Part shown: piece by piece, positions 16,315 through 25,700 of the stretch
How the letters are laid out: every line of letters begins with the position of its first letter
How positions within the stretch are numbered: position 1 is the first letter of the stretch
Source of the DNA: an uncultured Eubacteriales bacterium
Lineage (GTDB): Bacteria > Bacillota > Clostridia > Christensenellales > Aristaeellaceae
Direction of reading: 5' to 3'
NCBI GenBank assembly: GCA_900316415.1
Contig: ONCV01000010.1
Location: 1-56,375 of the forward strand
Length of the DNA: 56,375 bases
Position numbers and translations under genes: made by a program
Notes under the pieces: model-generated
Database searches by the model: none
Told to the model about the DNA's origin: nothing
What the model saw: the letters and a program-made list of their open reading frames with translations, nothing else

Positions 16315-18183
16315 TTGATCATTACCTCCATTGGAATGGTTCTGGCTCTGGCGGCGGTGTTTATTGCGGCCGTGCTCAATCTGGCGCTGGACAGCGGCTT
16401 CCGCAAGCGGCTGGTCCGGGTGTCCCTGCTCCTGACCTCGCTGATCGGGCTCGTCTTCTACGGATGGGGATACGCCTGGACCTACGGCGCCAACATGACC
16501 TCCCTGATCCGGGCGCTGATGGCGACCTGCCGGATGTTCGCCGGAATCAATGATCTCGGATCGATTCAGAATTCCCCGCCGGTCAGCCACCCGGCGGGGC
16601 TGGCGATCTTCTGGCTCGGGCATTTCCTGGGCTTCTACGCCACGGCCAGCGCGACGATCGCGGCGCTGGGCGAAAAGCTGCTGCGGGATATCCGGGTGAC
16701 GCTGCTCCGCCGGGGAACGCTGCTGATCGTCTACGGAATCAACTCCCGCTCCATGGCCTACGGGCGGCGGATGGCCGGAGAAAAGCGGTGCTCCGTGATC
16801 TTTGTGGATCAGGACTGCAGCACGGATTTTGAGGCCGCCGCCAAATCCTTCGGGGCGATCATCGAAAAGGGAAAGGACGCGCTGGAGGCCAGCCCGCGCT
16901 TCCTGAAACGGGTGAACCTGAAGGCGGGGAAGCGGAAAATGGAGCTGGCCGCGCTGCACCGCAGCGGGCGGAAGAATCTGGAATACGCCCGGAAGCTGCT
17001 GGAATCGATGAAGGCGGCGGGGATCCATCCCGAGCAGACCCGGCTGCTGGCGTCGGGAATCGGGGAGGAGGCCGCGGCGCTGCAGGCGGTGAAGGGAGAC
17101 GGATACGGCAGCGTTTATGCCTTCGATGAATATGAACTGACCGCGCGGATGATCATCCGGGACCATCCCCCCTGCGATCAGATTTCCTTTGACGATCGGG
17201 GCAGGGCAGCGGAGAATTTCCACGCGGTGATCCTTGGCTTCGGCCGGATGGGCCGGGCGGTGCTGACCCAGCTGGTCATGAACGGGCAGTTTTACGGAAG
17301 CCGCTTCCGGGTGGATATCTTCGATCCCGGCGCGCAGAATGGCTTCCTGCACGGGCATCCGATGATGGCCGCCTACGATATCCGCTTTCACAGCCTGGAC
17401 GCGACGCAGGATTCCTTCTATTCCTTCCTGGAGGAAAACCGGAAGGATGTGAAGATGATGATCCTCTGCACCGGGAACGCGGAGCAGAACTACGAGATCG
17501 CAGGCGACCTGGCGGCGTGGTGGCCGTGGAATGAGCGGATGCCGCTGACCGTCTACGTCACCCGGGAGAGCTGCTTCTGGCTGGATGAAACCCGGCACGA
17601 AACGGAGCGGGGCGATTTCCTCGAGGGCGGCTGTCCGGATCTGGAGGAGATGGACGCCATGGCGCGGCAGATCAATTATATCTATCACCGGGGGAAGGGC
17701 GAAAGCCTGACTGCGGAGGAAGCCTGGCGGGAATGCAGCTACGCGGACCGGCAGAGCAGCAGGGCCAGCGCGGACTTCTATCCGGCCGTGCTGCGCGCTT
17801 CCGGGAAAACCGCGGAGCAGGTGCTGGCGGGGGACTGGCCGCCGGACGCGGAGACGCTGGAAAACCTGGCGATCACGGAGCACCTGCGCTGGTGCGCCTA
17901 TCAGTATGCCAACGGGTACGCGGCCATGTCCGAAGAAGTCTGGGAGCAGCGGGCGGCGCGGTACCGCAGCGGCGCGGAACCCGGGTTCCGGATCAGCCGG
18001 GACAATCAGAACCGGCTGCAGGCCTGCCTGACCCCCTGGGAGAAGCTGGACGAGCTGTCCGACCGGGAAAACGCGGTGACCGGCGGGCAGGTGGATTACA
18101 AGCAGATGGACCGGAACAATGTGCTGATGCTCCGGGAGATCCTGCAGGCCCGGCAGGATACGGAGCCCCGGAAGGAAAATTGA
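16315..18183 (+). CDS. Three-helix membrane protein with two Rossmann folds and a C-terminal RyR-like domain
   Basis: A 622-residue protein starting at TTG, with AGGAGGGGG six bases upstream; an in-frame ATG at 16336 would cut into helix 1. Membrane helices are at about 4-24, 33-55 and 94-118, with no K+ filter sequence. A first Rossmann-like segment begins near 134 (TLLIVYGINSRS) and a second, more canonical TrkA-like one near 303 (AVILGFGRMGRAV). The C-terminus (about 505-605) is RyR-like: ITEHLRWCAYQYANGY, LTPWEKLDEL and DYKQMDR. It may be a partner subunit or a second effector of the TIR system. It differs from the channel protein in its membrane part and lacks a recognisable pore, so its transport role is open. 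Confidence 0.8.
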   Translation: MIITSIGMVLALAAVFIAAVLNLALDSGFRKRLVRVSLLLTSLIGLVFYGWGYAWTYGANMTSLIRALMATCRMFAGINDLGSIQNSPPVSHPAGLAIFWLGHFLGFYATASATIAALGEKLLRDIRVTLLRRGTLLIVYGINSRSMAYGRRMAGEKRCSVIFVDQDCSTDFEAAAKSFGAIIEKGKDALEASPRFLKRVNLKAGKRKMELAALHRSGRKNLEYARKLLESMKAAGIHPEQTRLLASGIGEEAAALQAVKGDGYGSVYAFDEYELTARMIIRDHPPCDQISFDDRGRAAENFHAVILGFGRMGRAVLTQLVMNGQFYGSRFRVDIFDPGAQNGFLHGHPMMAAYDIRFHSLDATQDSFYSFLEENRKDVKMMILCTGNAEQNYEIAGDLAAWWPWNERMPLTVYVTRESCFWLDETRHETERGDFLEGGCPDLEEMDAMARQINYIYHRGKGESLTAEEAWRECSYADRQSSRASADFYPAVLRASGKTAEQVLAGDWPPDAETLENLAITEHLRWCAYQYANGYAAMSEEVWEQRAARYRSGAEPGFRISRDNQNRLQACLTPWEKLDELSDRENAVTGGQVDYKQMDRNNVLMLREILQARQDTEPRKEN

Positions 18184-18221
18184 CCGGGCTCCGCAGAACA
18201 GAGAAGGGAGATGCTTCGCGC

Positions 18222-19691
18222 ATGCGTTTTCAGAATCCGATTCTGAAGGGGGACTATTCCGATCCGGATGTGATCCGCGTCGGCGGGGACTTTTATATGA
18301 TTTCCTCCTCCTTCACCTATCTTCCGGGAATTCCGGTTCTTCATTCCCGGGATCTGGTGAACTGGGAGCTGATCGGCTATGCCGCGGCCCGGCTGCCCTT
18401 TGAAAGGTACCGCCGCCCCGTGCACAAGTGCGGCACCTGGGCGCCGAGCCTTCGCTGGCACAACGGCCTGTTCTATGTCTACGTCTGCCTGCCGGACGAA
18501 GGCCTGTTCGCCTTCACCGCGGCGGATCCCGCCGGGGAATGGGAATGCCATTGGGTGAAGGACGTATGCGGATGGATTGATCCCTGCCCCCTGTTCGACG
18601 AGGACGGACGGGCCTGGCTGCTGCACGGGTTTGCGGCCAGCCGCTGCGGCATCAACAATGTGCTGTATGTCCATGAAATGTCGCCGGACGGGTTCCGGGT
18701 GCTGGACAAGGGCGTTCCGGTCTACCGCGGCGCGGAGCACGGGGACGTCACCGTGGAAGGCCCCAAGTGGTACAGGCGGGAGGGCATGTACTGGATCCTC
18801 TGTCCGGCGGGCGGGGTGAAACCGGGATATCAGCTGGCGCTGCGGTCCCCGAACCTGCTGGGCCCCTATGAACGGAAGATCGTCCTGAGCCAGGGAAGCA
18901 CGGAAATCAATGGCCCGCACCAGGGCGGCTGGGTGACCGACGGCCGGGGCGGCGACTGGTTCATTCATTTTCAGGATGTGGACGCCTACGGCCGGGTGCC
19001 GCATCTGCAGCCGGTTTGCTGGGACAGCGGCTGGCCCGTCATGGGACGGGAGGGCAAGCCGGTACTCTCCGGGGAAACGCCGCTTCCGGAAGCCCCCGCC
19101 TCCATTCCGACCTCGGATGATTTCCGGGAAAGAATCGGCCTGCAGTGGCAGTGGCAGGCCAATCCCGATCCCGCCTGGTATTCCCTGCTGAAGCCGGGGC
19201 TGCGGCTTCACGCCGCCCCGTCGGACAGCCTGTTCCATGCGGGGCAGTTCCTGTCCCAGCTGATGCAGGGCTATGATTTCGACATGGACGTCACCCTCCG
19301 GACCCATTTCCATCCCGGGGACCGGGTATGCATCGGCATGATGGGATATCCCTATCACTATGCCGCGCTGACGGAGGAGGGCCTGTGCCTCGTGCGGGGC
19401 GATATCCGGGAGTACGGGCGGAGCATCCCGGAAACCGTTACGGAAACCGTGCTGGCCTCCGTTCCCGGGGCGAAAACCTCCCTCCGGCTGCGCCTGTCCG
19501 TCCGGAAGGGCGAAATGACCTTCTTCCATGGAGACGACGGGAAAGCCTGGCAGCAGATCGGCGGAACCTGCCCGATGGCGCCGGGAGGATGGACCGGCGC
19601 GCGGCCCGGAATCTGCTGCTGGAACACCGGGGGCTGCTGGGGCGGATGGACGGATGTGAGCGAGGTCCGCTTTACCTATCTGGACGAATAA
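18222..19691 (+). CDS. GH43 glycosidase (arabinofuranosidase/beta-xylosidase type)
   Basis: A 489-residue enzyme with a five-bladed propeller catalytic domain (about 1-300) and a C-terminal beta-sandwich (about 305-489) as in GH43 xylosidases. The catalytic triad is visible: base Asp14 (YSDPD), pKa-modulating Asp120 (GWIDP) and acid Glu179 (TVEGPKW). It has no signal peptide and should act on imported oligosaccharides. GGGAG lies 11 bases before the ATG. It begins 38 bases after the RyR-like gene with no promoter I can see between them, so it may be read through from the TIR operon although its function belongs with the glycan genes. Confidence 0.9.
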   Translation: MRFQNPILKGDYSDPDVIRVGGDFYMISSSFTYLPGIPVLHSRDLVNWELIGYAAARLPFERYRRPVHKCGTWAPSLRWHNGLFYVYVCLPDEGLFAFTAADPAGEWECHWVKDVCGWIDPCPLFDEDGRAWLLHGFAASRCGINNVLYVHEMSPDGFRVLDKGVPVYRGAEHGDVTVEGPKWYRREGMYWILCPAGGVKPGYQLALRSPNLLGPYERKIVLSQGSTEINGPHQGGWVTDGRGGDWFIHFQDVDAYGRVPHLQPVCWDSGWPVMGREGKPVLSGETPLPEAPASIPTSDDFRERIGLQWQWQANPDPAWYSLLKPGLRLHAAPSDSLFHAGQFLSQLMQGYDFDMDVTLRTHFHPGDRVCIGMMGYPYHYAALTEEGLCLVRGDIREYGRSIPETVTETVLASVPGAKTSLRLRLSVRKGEMTFFHGDDGKAWQQIGGTCPMAPGGWTGARPGICCWNTGGCWGGWTDVSEVRFTYLDE

Positions 19692-19727
19692 GACCCCGAC
19701 CCGGGGAAAAGGGCATCAAAGCAATCA

Positions 19728-19760
19728 AAAACGGCCTCCGCGTGCAGCGGGGGCCGTTTT
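19728..19760. terminator. Bidirectional rho-independent terminator
   Basis: AAAACGGCCTCCGC (19728-19741) pairs with GCGGGGGCCGTTTT (19747-19760), with one G-U pair. It has A-tracts and T-tracts on both sides and lies between the convergent GH43 gene and the minus-strand secreted-protein gene. Confidence 0.85.
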
Positions 19761-19779
19761 GTGGAAAAGCTCAGGGGAA

Positions 19780-20952
19780 TCAGTAGGTTTCCACCCAGGC
19801 AAAGGCTTCCACCTGATCCGGGGTCAGGTTGTTCTCGGTGCAGTAGGTGACGGCCCGGCTGTCCAGGGAATCCACCAGGGTGATGGTGCTGCCGGCGGCC
19901 AGCTCGTTCTGATACAGGCCGGAGGTGGTCAGGTCCAGCAGCTTGCCGTCCGCGGAGCGAACCGCGGAGACCACATTGAGCCGGGACAGGGGCGCGTCCG
20001 TGGTGTTGGTGACGGTGGCGGCGGTGTAATAGTTGGTGGAATAGCCTTCCTCCACCCGCAGCTGGGCATCGGAAACTTCCATGGAGAGATCCGCCGTCTG
20101 ATAGGTGATCGGGGAGCAGGTCAGGTTCGCGGCGTGATCGGCCACCTCTGCGCCGTCATTCACGTCCGCCGTGATGCAGAGGAAGGTCGCTTCGCCGGGC
20201 TCCAGATAGCGGGAGCCCGAGTTGCTCAGATATTCGCCCTTGCCGATTTCATTTCCGTCCTTGTCCTGCAGGATCAGGGATACTTCGGAGATATAGATCG
20301 GATCCGCGTTATCGTTCTGCACCTTGGCGAGATAAACGCCTTCCGGCTGGCTGAAGCCTTCCCGGACGTAGAAGTTGTCTTCCACTACGGTCAGCTCCGG
20401 CGCGGGACCATCCGCGGAGGGGGCGGAGCTGCTGCCGGTATCCAGGCTGCCCATCATCGACATGACGGTGGCCATCATCTCCATCTGAATCGCCTGCATG
20501 TCCTCTTCGGTTTTGCCCTCGGGCAGGGTGCTGGAATCCTGATAATCGCTGAATTCCTTCACCGTGATTTTTCCGGGCTCGCGGGAAAGCTGGATCATGG
20601 AGGAAATCATGGACATATCCATGCCGGCTCCCAGGGAGGAATCCAGACCCAGCGCGGCGATGCCCTCGGCATCCAGCTGCAGGCTGGTTCCGTCATAGGT
20701 CAGCGGGAGCGAGTTGCCTTCCACCGTGATGGAAACTTTTTCGCCGTCCAGCGTCCAGGTTCCCTCGACGTTGGTCGGGTCGTCCATGGCGAGCTCCAGG
20801 GTGCAGGTTCCGTCCGCTCTCAGATCAAAGGTGCCGGCGGTCATTCCGAGCATGACCAGATACCATGTGCCGGAGACATCCTCCTCCGCCATCACGGGAA
20901 CCGCTGCCAGCATCATGCACAGCGCCAGCAGGAGAGCCAGAGTCTTTTTCAT
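19780..20952 (-). CDS. Secreted protein with lipocalin-like and two beta-sandwich domains
   Basis: A 390-residue exported protein with a type I signal peptide (about 1-23, ending VMAEE) and no lipobox. Residues 25-115 resemble a lipocalin-like barrel (SGTWYLVML, DLRADGTCTLEL, EGTWTLDG). A Met-rich helical linker follows, then two FxLYD-like extracellular beta domains in the C-terminal half (VYLAKVQNDN and YYTAATVTNT). The start is the ATG at 20952, preceded by AGAAGGGAG; the frame is open further upstream but without a ribosome site. Function is unknown; ligand binding at the cell surface is a guess from the fold type. Confidence 0.75.
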   Translation of the reverse strand: MKKTLALLLALCMMLAAVPVMAEEDVSGTWYLVMLGMTAGTFDLRADGTCTLELAMDDPTNVEGTWTLDGEKVSITVEGNSLPLTYDGTSLQLDAEGIAALGLDSSLGAGMDMSMISSMIQLSREPGKITVKEFSDYQDSSTLPEGKTEEDMQAIQMEMMATVMSMMGSLDTGSSSAPSADGPAPELTVVEDNFYVREGFSQPEGVYLAKVQNDNADPIYISEVSLILQDKDGNEIGKGEYLSNSGSRYLEPGEATFLCITADVNDGAEVADHAANLTCSPITYQTADLSMEVSDAQLRVEEGYSTNYYTAATVTNTTDAPLSRLNVVSAVRSADGKLLDLTTSGLYQNELAAGSTITLVDSLDSRAVTYCTENNLTPDQVEAFAWVETY

Positions 20953-21009
20953 GTCTAAAATCTCCCTTCTGTGTTTGATATTCGGAAACCGATTCTTTCT
21001 GACAGAGGC

Positions 21010-21038
21010 ATTATAGCGTGAAAGGGCGAATCCCGCAA
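21010..21038 (-). promoter_or_regulatory. Promoter of the secreted lipocalin-like gene (TTGCGG-17-TATAAT)
   Basis: On the minus strand, TTGCGG (21038-21033) and TATAAT (21015-21010) are 17 bases apart, giving a leader of about 50 bases before the start at 20952. Confidence 0.65.
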
Positions 21039-21120
21039 GCCCGGCGCGGAGGCGCGATGGCCGGCGGAAGAATCTGCCGACCGGCGAGCCAGGGATCCGG
21101 ACTCCGGGAACCGGACCACA

Positions 21121-21157
21121 GCAAAAGAGGCTTCTGACGGGCAGAAACCTCTTTTGC
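21121..21157 (-). terminator. Hairpin terminator after the PspC gene
   Basis: GCAAAAGAGGCTTCTG (21121-21136) pairs with CAGAAACCTCTTTTGC (21142-21157), with one G-U pair. The U-run is part of the stem. It lies 80 bases after the minus-strand PspC stop. Confidence 0.6.
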
Positions 21158-21236
21158 GGCCAGGGGAGGGGGCGGGACGGAGCGATCGCTCCGGCTCCCA
21201 TCCGCTGGAGAAACCCATGGAATCCGTTCCCGGATC

Positions 21237-21503
21237 TTATTCCTCGGGAAGGACAAACGAGCAGATGAAATACAGCAGAACGCCGGTTCCCCAGCCGCAG
21301 GCCAGAACCGCCCAGGCAATCCGGACAATCGTGGGATCCACGCCGAGATACTCCGCGAGGCCGGCGCAGACGCCGGAGATTTTCTTGTCATGGGCGCTCT
21401 TGTGCAGGCGTCCGTGGGTGGTTCCGCGGTTGTTGCTGACGAAATACTGGTAAATGAAATAACCGATCGCCAGGCCGGCGGCTACAGACATGATCTTGCT
21501 CAT
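21237..21503 (-). CDS. pspC: PspC-domain membrane protein
   Basis: A small 88-residue protein. A short N-terminal hydrophobic stretch (MSVAAGLAIGYFIYQYF) precedes the typical PspC domain (KKISGVCAGLAEYLGVDPTIVRIAWAVLA) ending in a membrane helix. PspC proteins are linked to envelope stress in many bacteria. The start at 21503 is chosen for AAAGGAAG upstream; 25 further in-frame residues are unlike the family. It stands alone here and its local role is unclear. Confidence 0.83.
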   Translation of the reverse strand: MSKIMSVAAGLAIGYFIYQYFVSNNRGTTHGRLHKSAHDKKISGVCAGLAEYLGVDPTIVRIAWAVLACGWGTGVLLYFICSFVLPEE

Positions 21504-21763
21504 TGCTTTCAACTTCCTTTCCTGCATCTCCGGCCAGGGATCATTTCCCTGACCATGGGCGAAGTATATCACCCGCACGCGGACGCGTACAGGGCAAAGT
21601 AAGAAAAATAAACTTCCTTATTTCTCCCGGGAGAGAAAAAAGCTCCCGCTGCCCGCGCAGGCCGGAATCCGCGGGCATAGCGCGTCGCCTTCTCTGGGAT
21701 GATATGTTCAAAGGCTGAGGGAACAGCGTAATCATCTCTGCAAAAATCTGAAATAATGACAGG

Positions 21764-22696
21764 TCAGACTCTCCGGGCGAGAATCACCAGATGGCTGTCC
21801 CCGACGCAGGTGGACAGGGTCAGGAGCGCGTCCTCCGGCTGGAGGGAGACATCCGCGGGAATGCGGGAAAGCGTTTGGATTTCCCGCAGATAGTTCCGGA
21901 AGGCTTCATCCGTGGCGAAGGAAGGATGGGAAAAATAGTTCACATAGCCCTCCTTCCGGGGATCGTCCGGGACCAGCAGGACCGCGCAAACCTGATAGAA
22001 CTCCTTCTCCCGGAGGGTGGTCAGGGTCAGCGTGGAGTGACTTTTCCAGAAATCCTTCTCCAGATAACGGATCAGGCGGCCGAACATGCTGCCGTCCTTC
22101 ATATTGTGGCCGTAGATCAGCAGGTTCTGCGTCCGGGCCTCCAGCGGGTGGCGCTCGTCCAGAAAGAGCGTGCCCGAGGGGTTGAGTTGGTTTTCGAAAT
22201 CATGATTCAGGTACCACGCATTGTCCCGGTAGACGACGGGCAGATCCACGAGCCCCGTGATTTTCAGCCAGGCGGTCAGATCCCGGTTTTTTTCCTGCAG
22301 GGCGGCCATGGAGGACAGGATGTCTCCCTCCGTCCGGTGATAGACGGCCGTCTGCACCCGCTCCGGGACGGAAAGCCCCTGGGCCAGTTTCTGCTCCCGG
22401 GTAATGGGGGAGCCGTCCGGCAGGGACATGCGCTGAAAGGGCCTTTCGGCGGATTCCGTCCGGACGGGCGCCGCCGCTTCGGCGGCTTCATGCCAGGCGG
22501 AGTAAGTCCGGCTTTGATCCGCCGTCCGGAGGGACCGGACCGCCTGCGCCGCCAGGACGGCCAGCAGGAGAAGGGAAAGCAGCAGCAGCCCGTTCCGGGG
22601 CCGGAGAAGCCGCCGGAGGAGATCCGCTTTTTTTTCGGGCGGAAAGCGGTAAAACCGGGGTCGGGGCCTTCGGGAAGGCACGGGAGGCATGTTCAT
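21764..22696 (-). CDS. srtB: Class B sortase
   Basis: A 310-residue membrane-anchored transpeptidase. It has a basic N-terminus, a membrane helix (36-55) and an extracellular sortase domain with catalytic His197 (YGHNM), Cys297 (LSTC) and Arg308 (ILARR). The DGSMFG segment after the His is typical of class B. It starts four bases after the stop of the giant surface-protein gene, with AAGGAAG upstream, so the two are co-expressed. That protein ends in a plausible sorting signal and is its likely substrate. Class B enzymes recognise non-LPXTG motifs such as NPQTN or PPXTG/SVQTG-like (family knowledge). Confidence 0.9.
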   Translation of the reverse strand: MNMPPVPSRRPRPRFYRFPPEKKADLLRRLLRPRNGLLLLSLLLLAVLAAQAVRSLRTADQSRTYSAWHEAAEAAAPVRTESAERPFQRMSLPDGSPITREQKLAQGLSVPERVQTAVYHRTEGDILSSMAALQEKNRDLTAWLKITGLVDLPVVYRDNAWYLNHDFENQLNPSGTLFLDERHPLEARTQNLLIYGHNMKDGSMFGRLIRYLEKDFWKSHSTLTLTTLREKEFYQVCAVLLVPDDPRKEGYVNYFSHPSFATDEAFRNYLREIQTLSRIPADVSLQPEDALLTLSTCVGDSHLVILARRV

Positions 22697-22700
22697 TGAT

Positions 22701-25700
22701 TTACGCTTCCTTTTTCCGGCGGAGCAGAATCCACAGGACGAACAGACCCGCCGCTCCGAGGAGGAGCAGCAGCGGCTGGCTGGCATCCCCGGTGGGAACG
22801 GTCTTCTTCAGCACGGTCAGCACGGCTTCCTCGCTGGTGACGCTGTTCGTGTTCCGGTCCGTCACGATGCACCGGTATCTCCAGCCGTTCATGCCCATGT
22901 GCACCCGTTCCAGAACCAGCGTATCCTCCGTGGCGTTCAGATCCTGCCAGCCGAGGCTTTCGCCCATCCAGACCTGCCAGCGGTACTGATAGGGCGGTGT
23001 GCCGCCGGCGGCCTGGACGAAGAACTCCACGGTTTCCTCCTCCAGCGCCGTCTGGCTCTGGGGCTGCACGATGATCCGCAGGGGATCGTCCTCGTTCAGG
23101 CGCACCGTAAAGGAGTTGTCCAGCAGGCTCCACTCCTCCAGGCCGACGCCCCGGATGGTGACCTCCACTTCCTTGGCGCCGCTGCCGTCATCCAGCGCGG
23201 AGACCGGGAAATCGAGGGTATGTCCGCGGCCGTGGGACAGGGAGTCCGGATCGTAGGGCAGATCCAGGTAGCCCACCTCTTCCCGGCCGTCATAGCGGAG
23301 CTCGCAGTACAGCCGGATGGAGGTGTACTGGCTGGAATCATTGGTGATATAGATGCTGATCCGGCGCTCGCCGTCCGGGGTGACATAGACCCGGTGGGCT
23401 ACATCCAGATTCTGCAGGGAGTGGTCCAGCACCGCGGAATCCGGCGCCTTCAGCCCGGTGGCGTACTGGAAGCCGCCGCTGCCGCTCTGCAGCAGGGGCT
23501 GATCCAGCTCCATGGTGCCCCCGGCGGAGCGGGACCAGGTCAGCGACTGCGCACCGGCAACATTCTGCGGCAGCAGGCCGTGCTCCATGGCCAGGCTCTG
23601 CAGCTGATCGGTGTTCGCGGTGTATTCCGTGAGGTCAAACTGCAGCCGGTGGTTGGCGGTTTCATTCCAGGAGACGGGGCTCTTCATCAGCATGGTGAAG
23701 GCGGCCGCCTGGCCGGGCAGGATTTCGGAAGCCGACAGATCGACCTGCTTCGTATCATCCTTGTATTCCGTCCGGGAGCTGAAGGTGCGCACCGTCTGCT
23801 TGATTTCCCAGTAGGTCTGCTTCTCCGTGCCGAAGCCCACGTTCTCCCGCCAGATGGCGTCCTTTCCCTTGATATCGTCCTCCGGCTTGTCGCCTTCCAG
23901 ATGCAGGACATTGTTGTCGGGCTTCTCGGTGTCGCAGCGGACCGTTTCGACCAGATTCACGCTTCCGTCCTCGCCGACCGTGCTTTCCGTGATCGTGAAG
24001 CCCCGGATGGAGAGGTTGCCGTTGTTGACCATCCGGATCAGCACGGTATCGTTTTCCCCGACGCCGATCACGTCATGATCCAGCACCACCGCATCCAGGT
24101 CCATGGCGGCCACCAGCTTCAGCGGGAAGCTCCAGACGGCGCTGTCCGTCACATAGTATCCCTTCTGGGCGGTCAGCAGGATCTGGCTGATGGGCTGATC
24201 CGCCGGCGCTTCAAACTGGGCCAGCACAAACTCGTCCGAGGCGATGGACGCGTCCGGGTCATAGGCCACGGCATTCAGCCGGTATACGCTCATGGACTTG
24301 TCGTCCTTCTTCTGGCCTTCCTCCACCCAGTAGAGGTAGACGGTGCTGCCGATTCTTTCCACATTGAAACCGGCGCCCGGCAGCGTCAGATCCAGATCCG
24401 TGAGCCGATAGGTGGGCGTCCGGGAGCCGGTGGGGTGCTCGATCCGGGCGGCGTGCAGGTGATGCAGCACCTTCCCGCTGTCCAGCGTTTCCTCCGTCAG
24501 GGTGAAGACATGATCCAGGCTCCCGTCCTGGAAGACCCGGTAATAGGGAATGCTCTTGTCATCCAGCAGGACGCAGGAGTATCGGGAATGATAGTAGAGC
24601 TGGCGGTTTCCGGCGGTTTTGTCGGAATCCCGCAGATAATAGTAGGAATTGGCCACGCCGTAGGAATCCGGGGACGCGCCGGCCTGAATCTGCTCCCCTT
24701 CCCGCGGGACCACCGCCATGTCTCCCTTGTAGTGCGTCCTCATCTGACTGGCAAAGAACTTGTCCGTCTTCGTCGTCATGGTCATGGGCATGATGCAGGA
24801 GACGCTGGTCACGTTGTTTCCGATGGCCATGGACGCGTAGAGGAAGCAGTTCTTCTTTTCCAGGGAGAACTCTCCCATGGCCGTGGAGGTCATATGCTCG
24901 AAAACCATGTCCTTCAGCTCTTCCGGCTTGCCCTTCATCGGGTAGGAGTAGAGCATGTGCCAGTTGGCCAGGCCGTTGGTATAGGGCAGACGGCCCGTGA
25001 GCTCTCCCAGCTCGACCATCGGCAGCTTGACCGTCAGGCCGTGGTTTCCGTCCGGGATAAAGCCGAGCATGTACACGGTGGGCGTTCCGCTGATTTTGAT
25101 CTCCTCCCCGGTGGAGGCTGCGGCATCCGCGCAGACCGCGAAGAGGACATGCAGATCGCCGTAGACGGACTTGATCGCGGCGTCGTCTATGTCGACCCGG
25201 CGGAGGTCGAAGGACAGGTCGTCCTGGCCGAACAGCGCCGCGTTGGTTTCGCCGAACATCTTGTCCGCCTCGCGGATGAAGGACTGGGAGCCGTCGTCCG
25301 TGAACACGTTGTCCGGATCCAGCACCAGGGATTTCCGGGAAGCCGCGTCCTGAAGCGCCGCCTCAAAGGTGCCGGTTCTGCCGGTGGTCAGATTCATCCA
25401 CATCACCCGGCTGCGCTTGTTTTGGCCGGCCTTCTTGCCGATGTAGAAGGCAAACATGTCGCCCCCGATCTCCTGGATTTTGACATCCGTCGACTTGTCC
25501 CAGGAGGCGTTGCAGACCTTTTCCGCCTGGGCGATCAGATCCGGATAGTCGTCCGCGGAAAGGGGCAGGGATTCCTCGGGCTCCCCGTCCGCGGAGGCGG
25601 AGGGAAGGAAGAGCTCGCTGAAGGTTCGGGGGAGGGAGGCGGAAGCCTTGGGCCACTCCCCGTCGAAAAGCTCGTAATCCGGCGAGTTCCAGATATCAAA

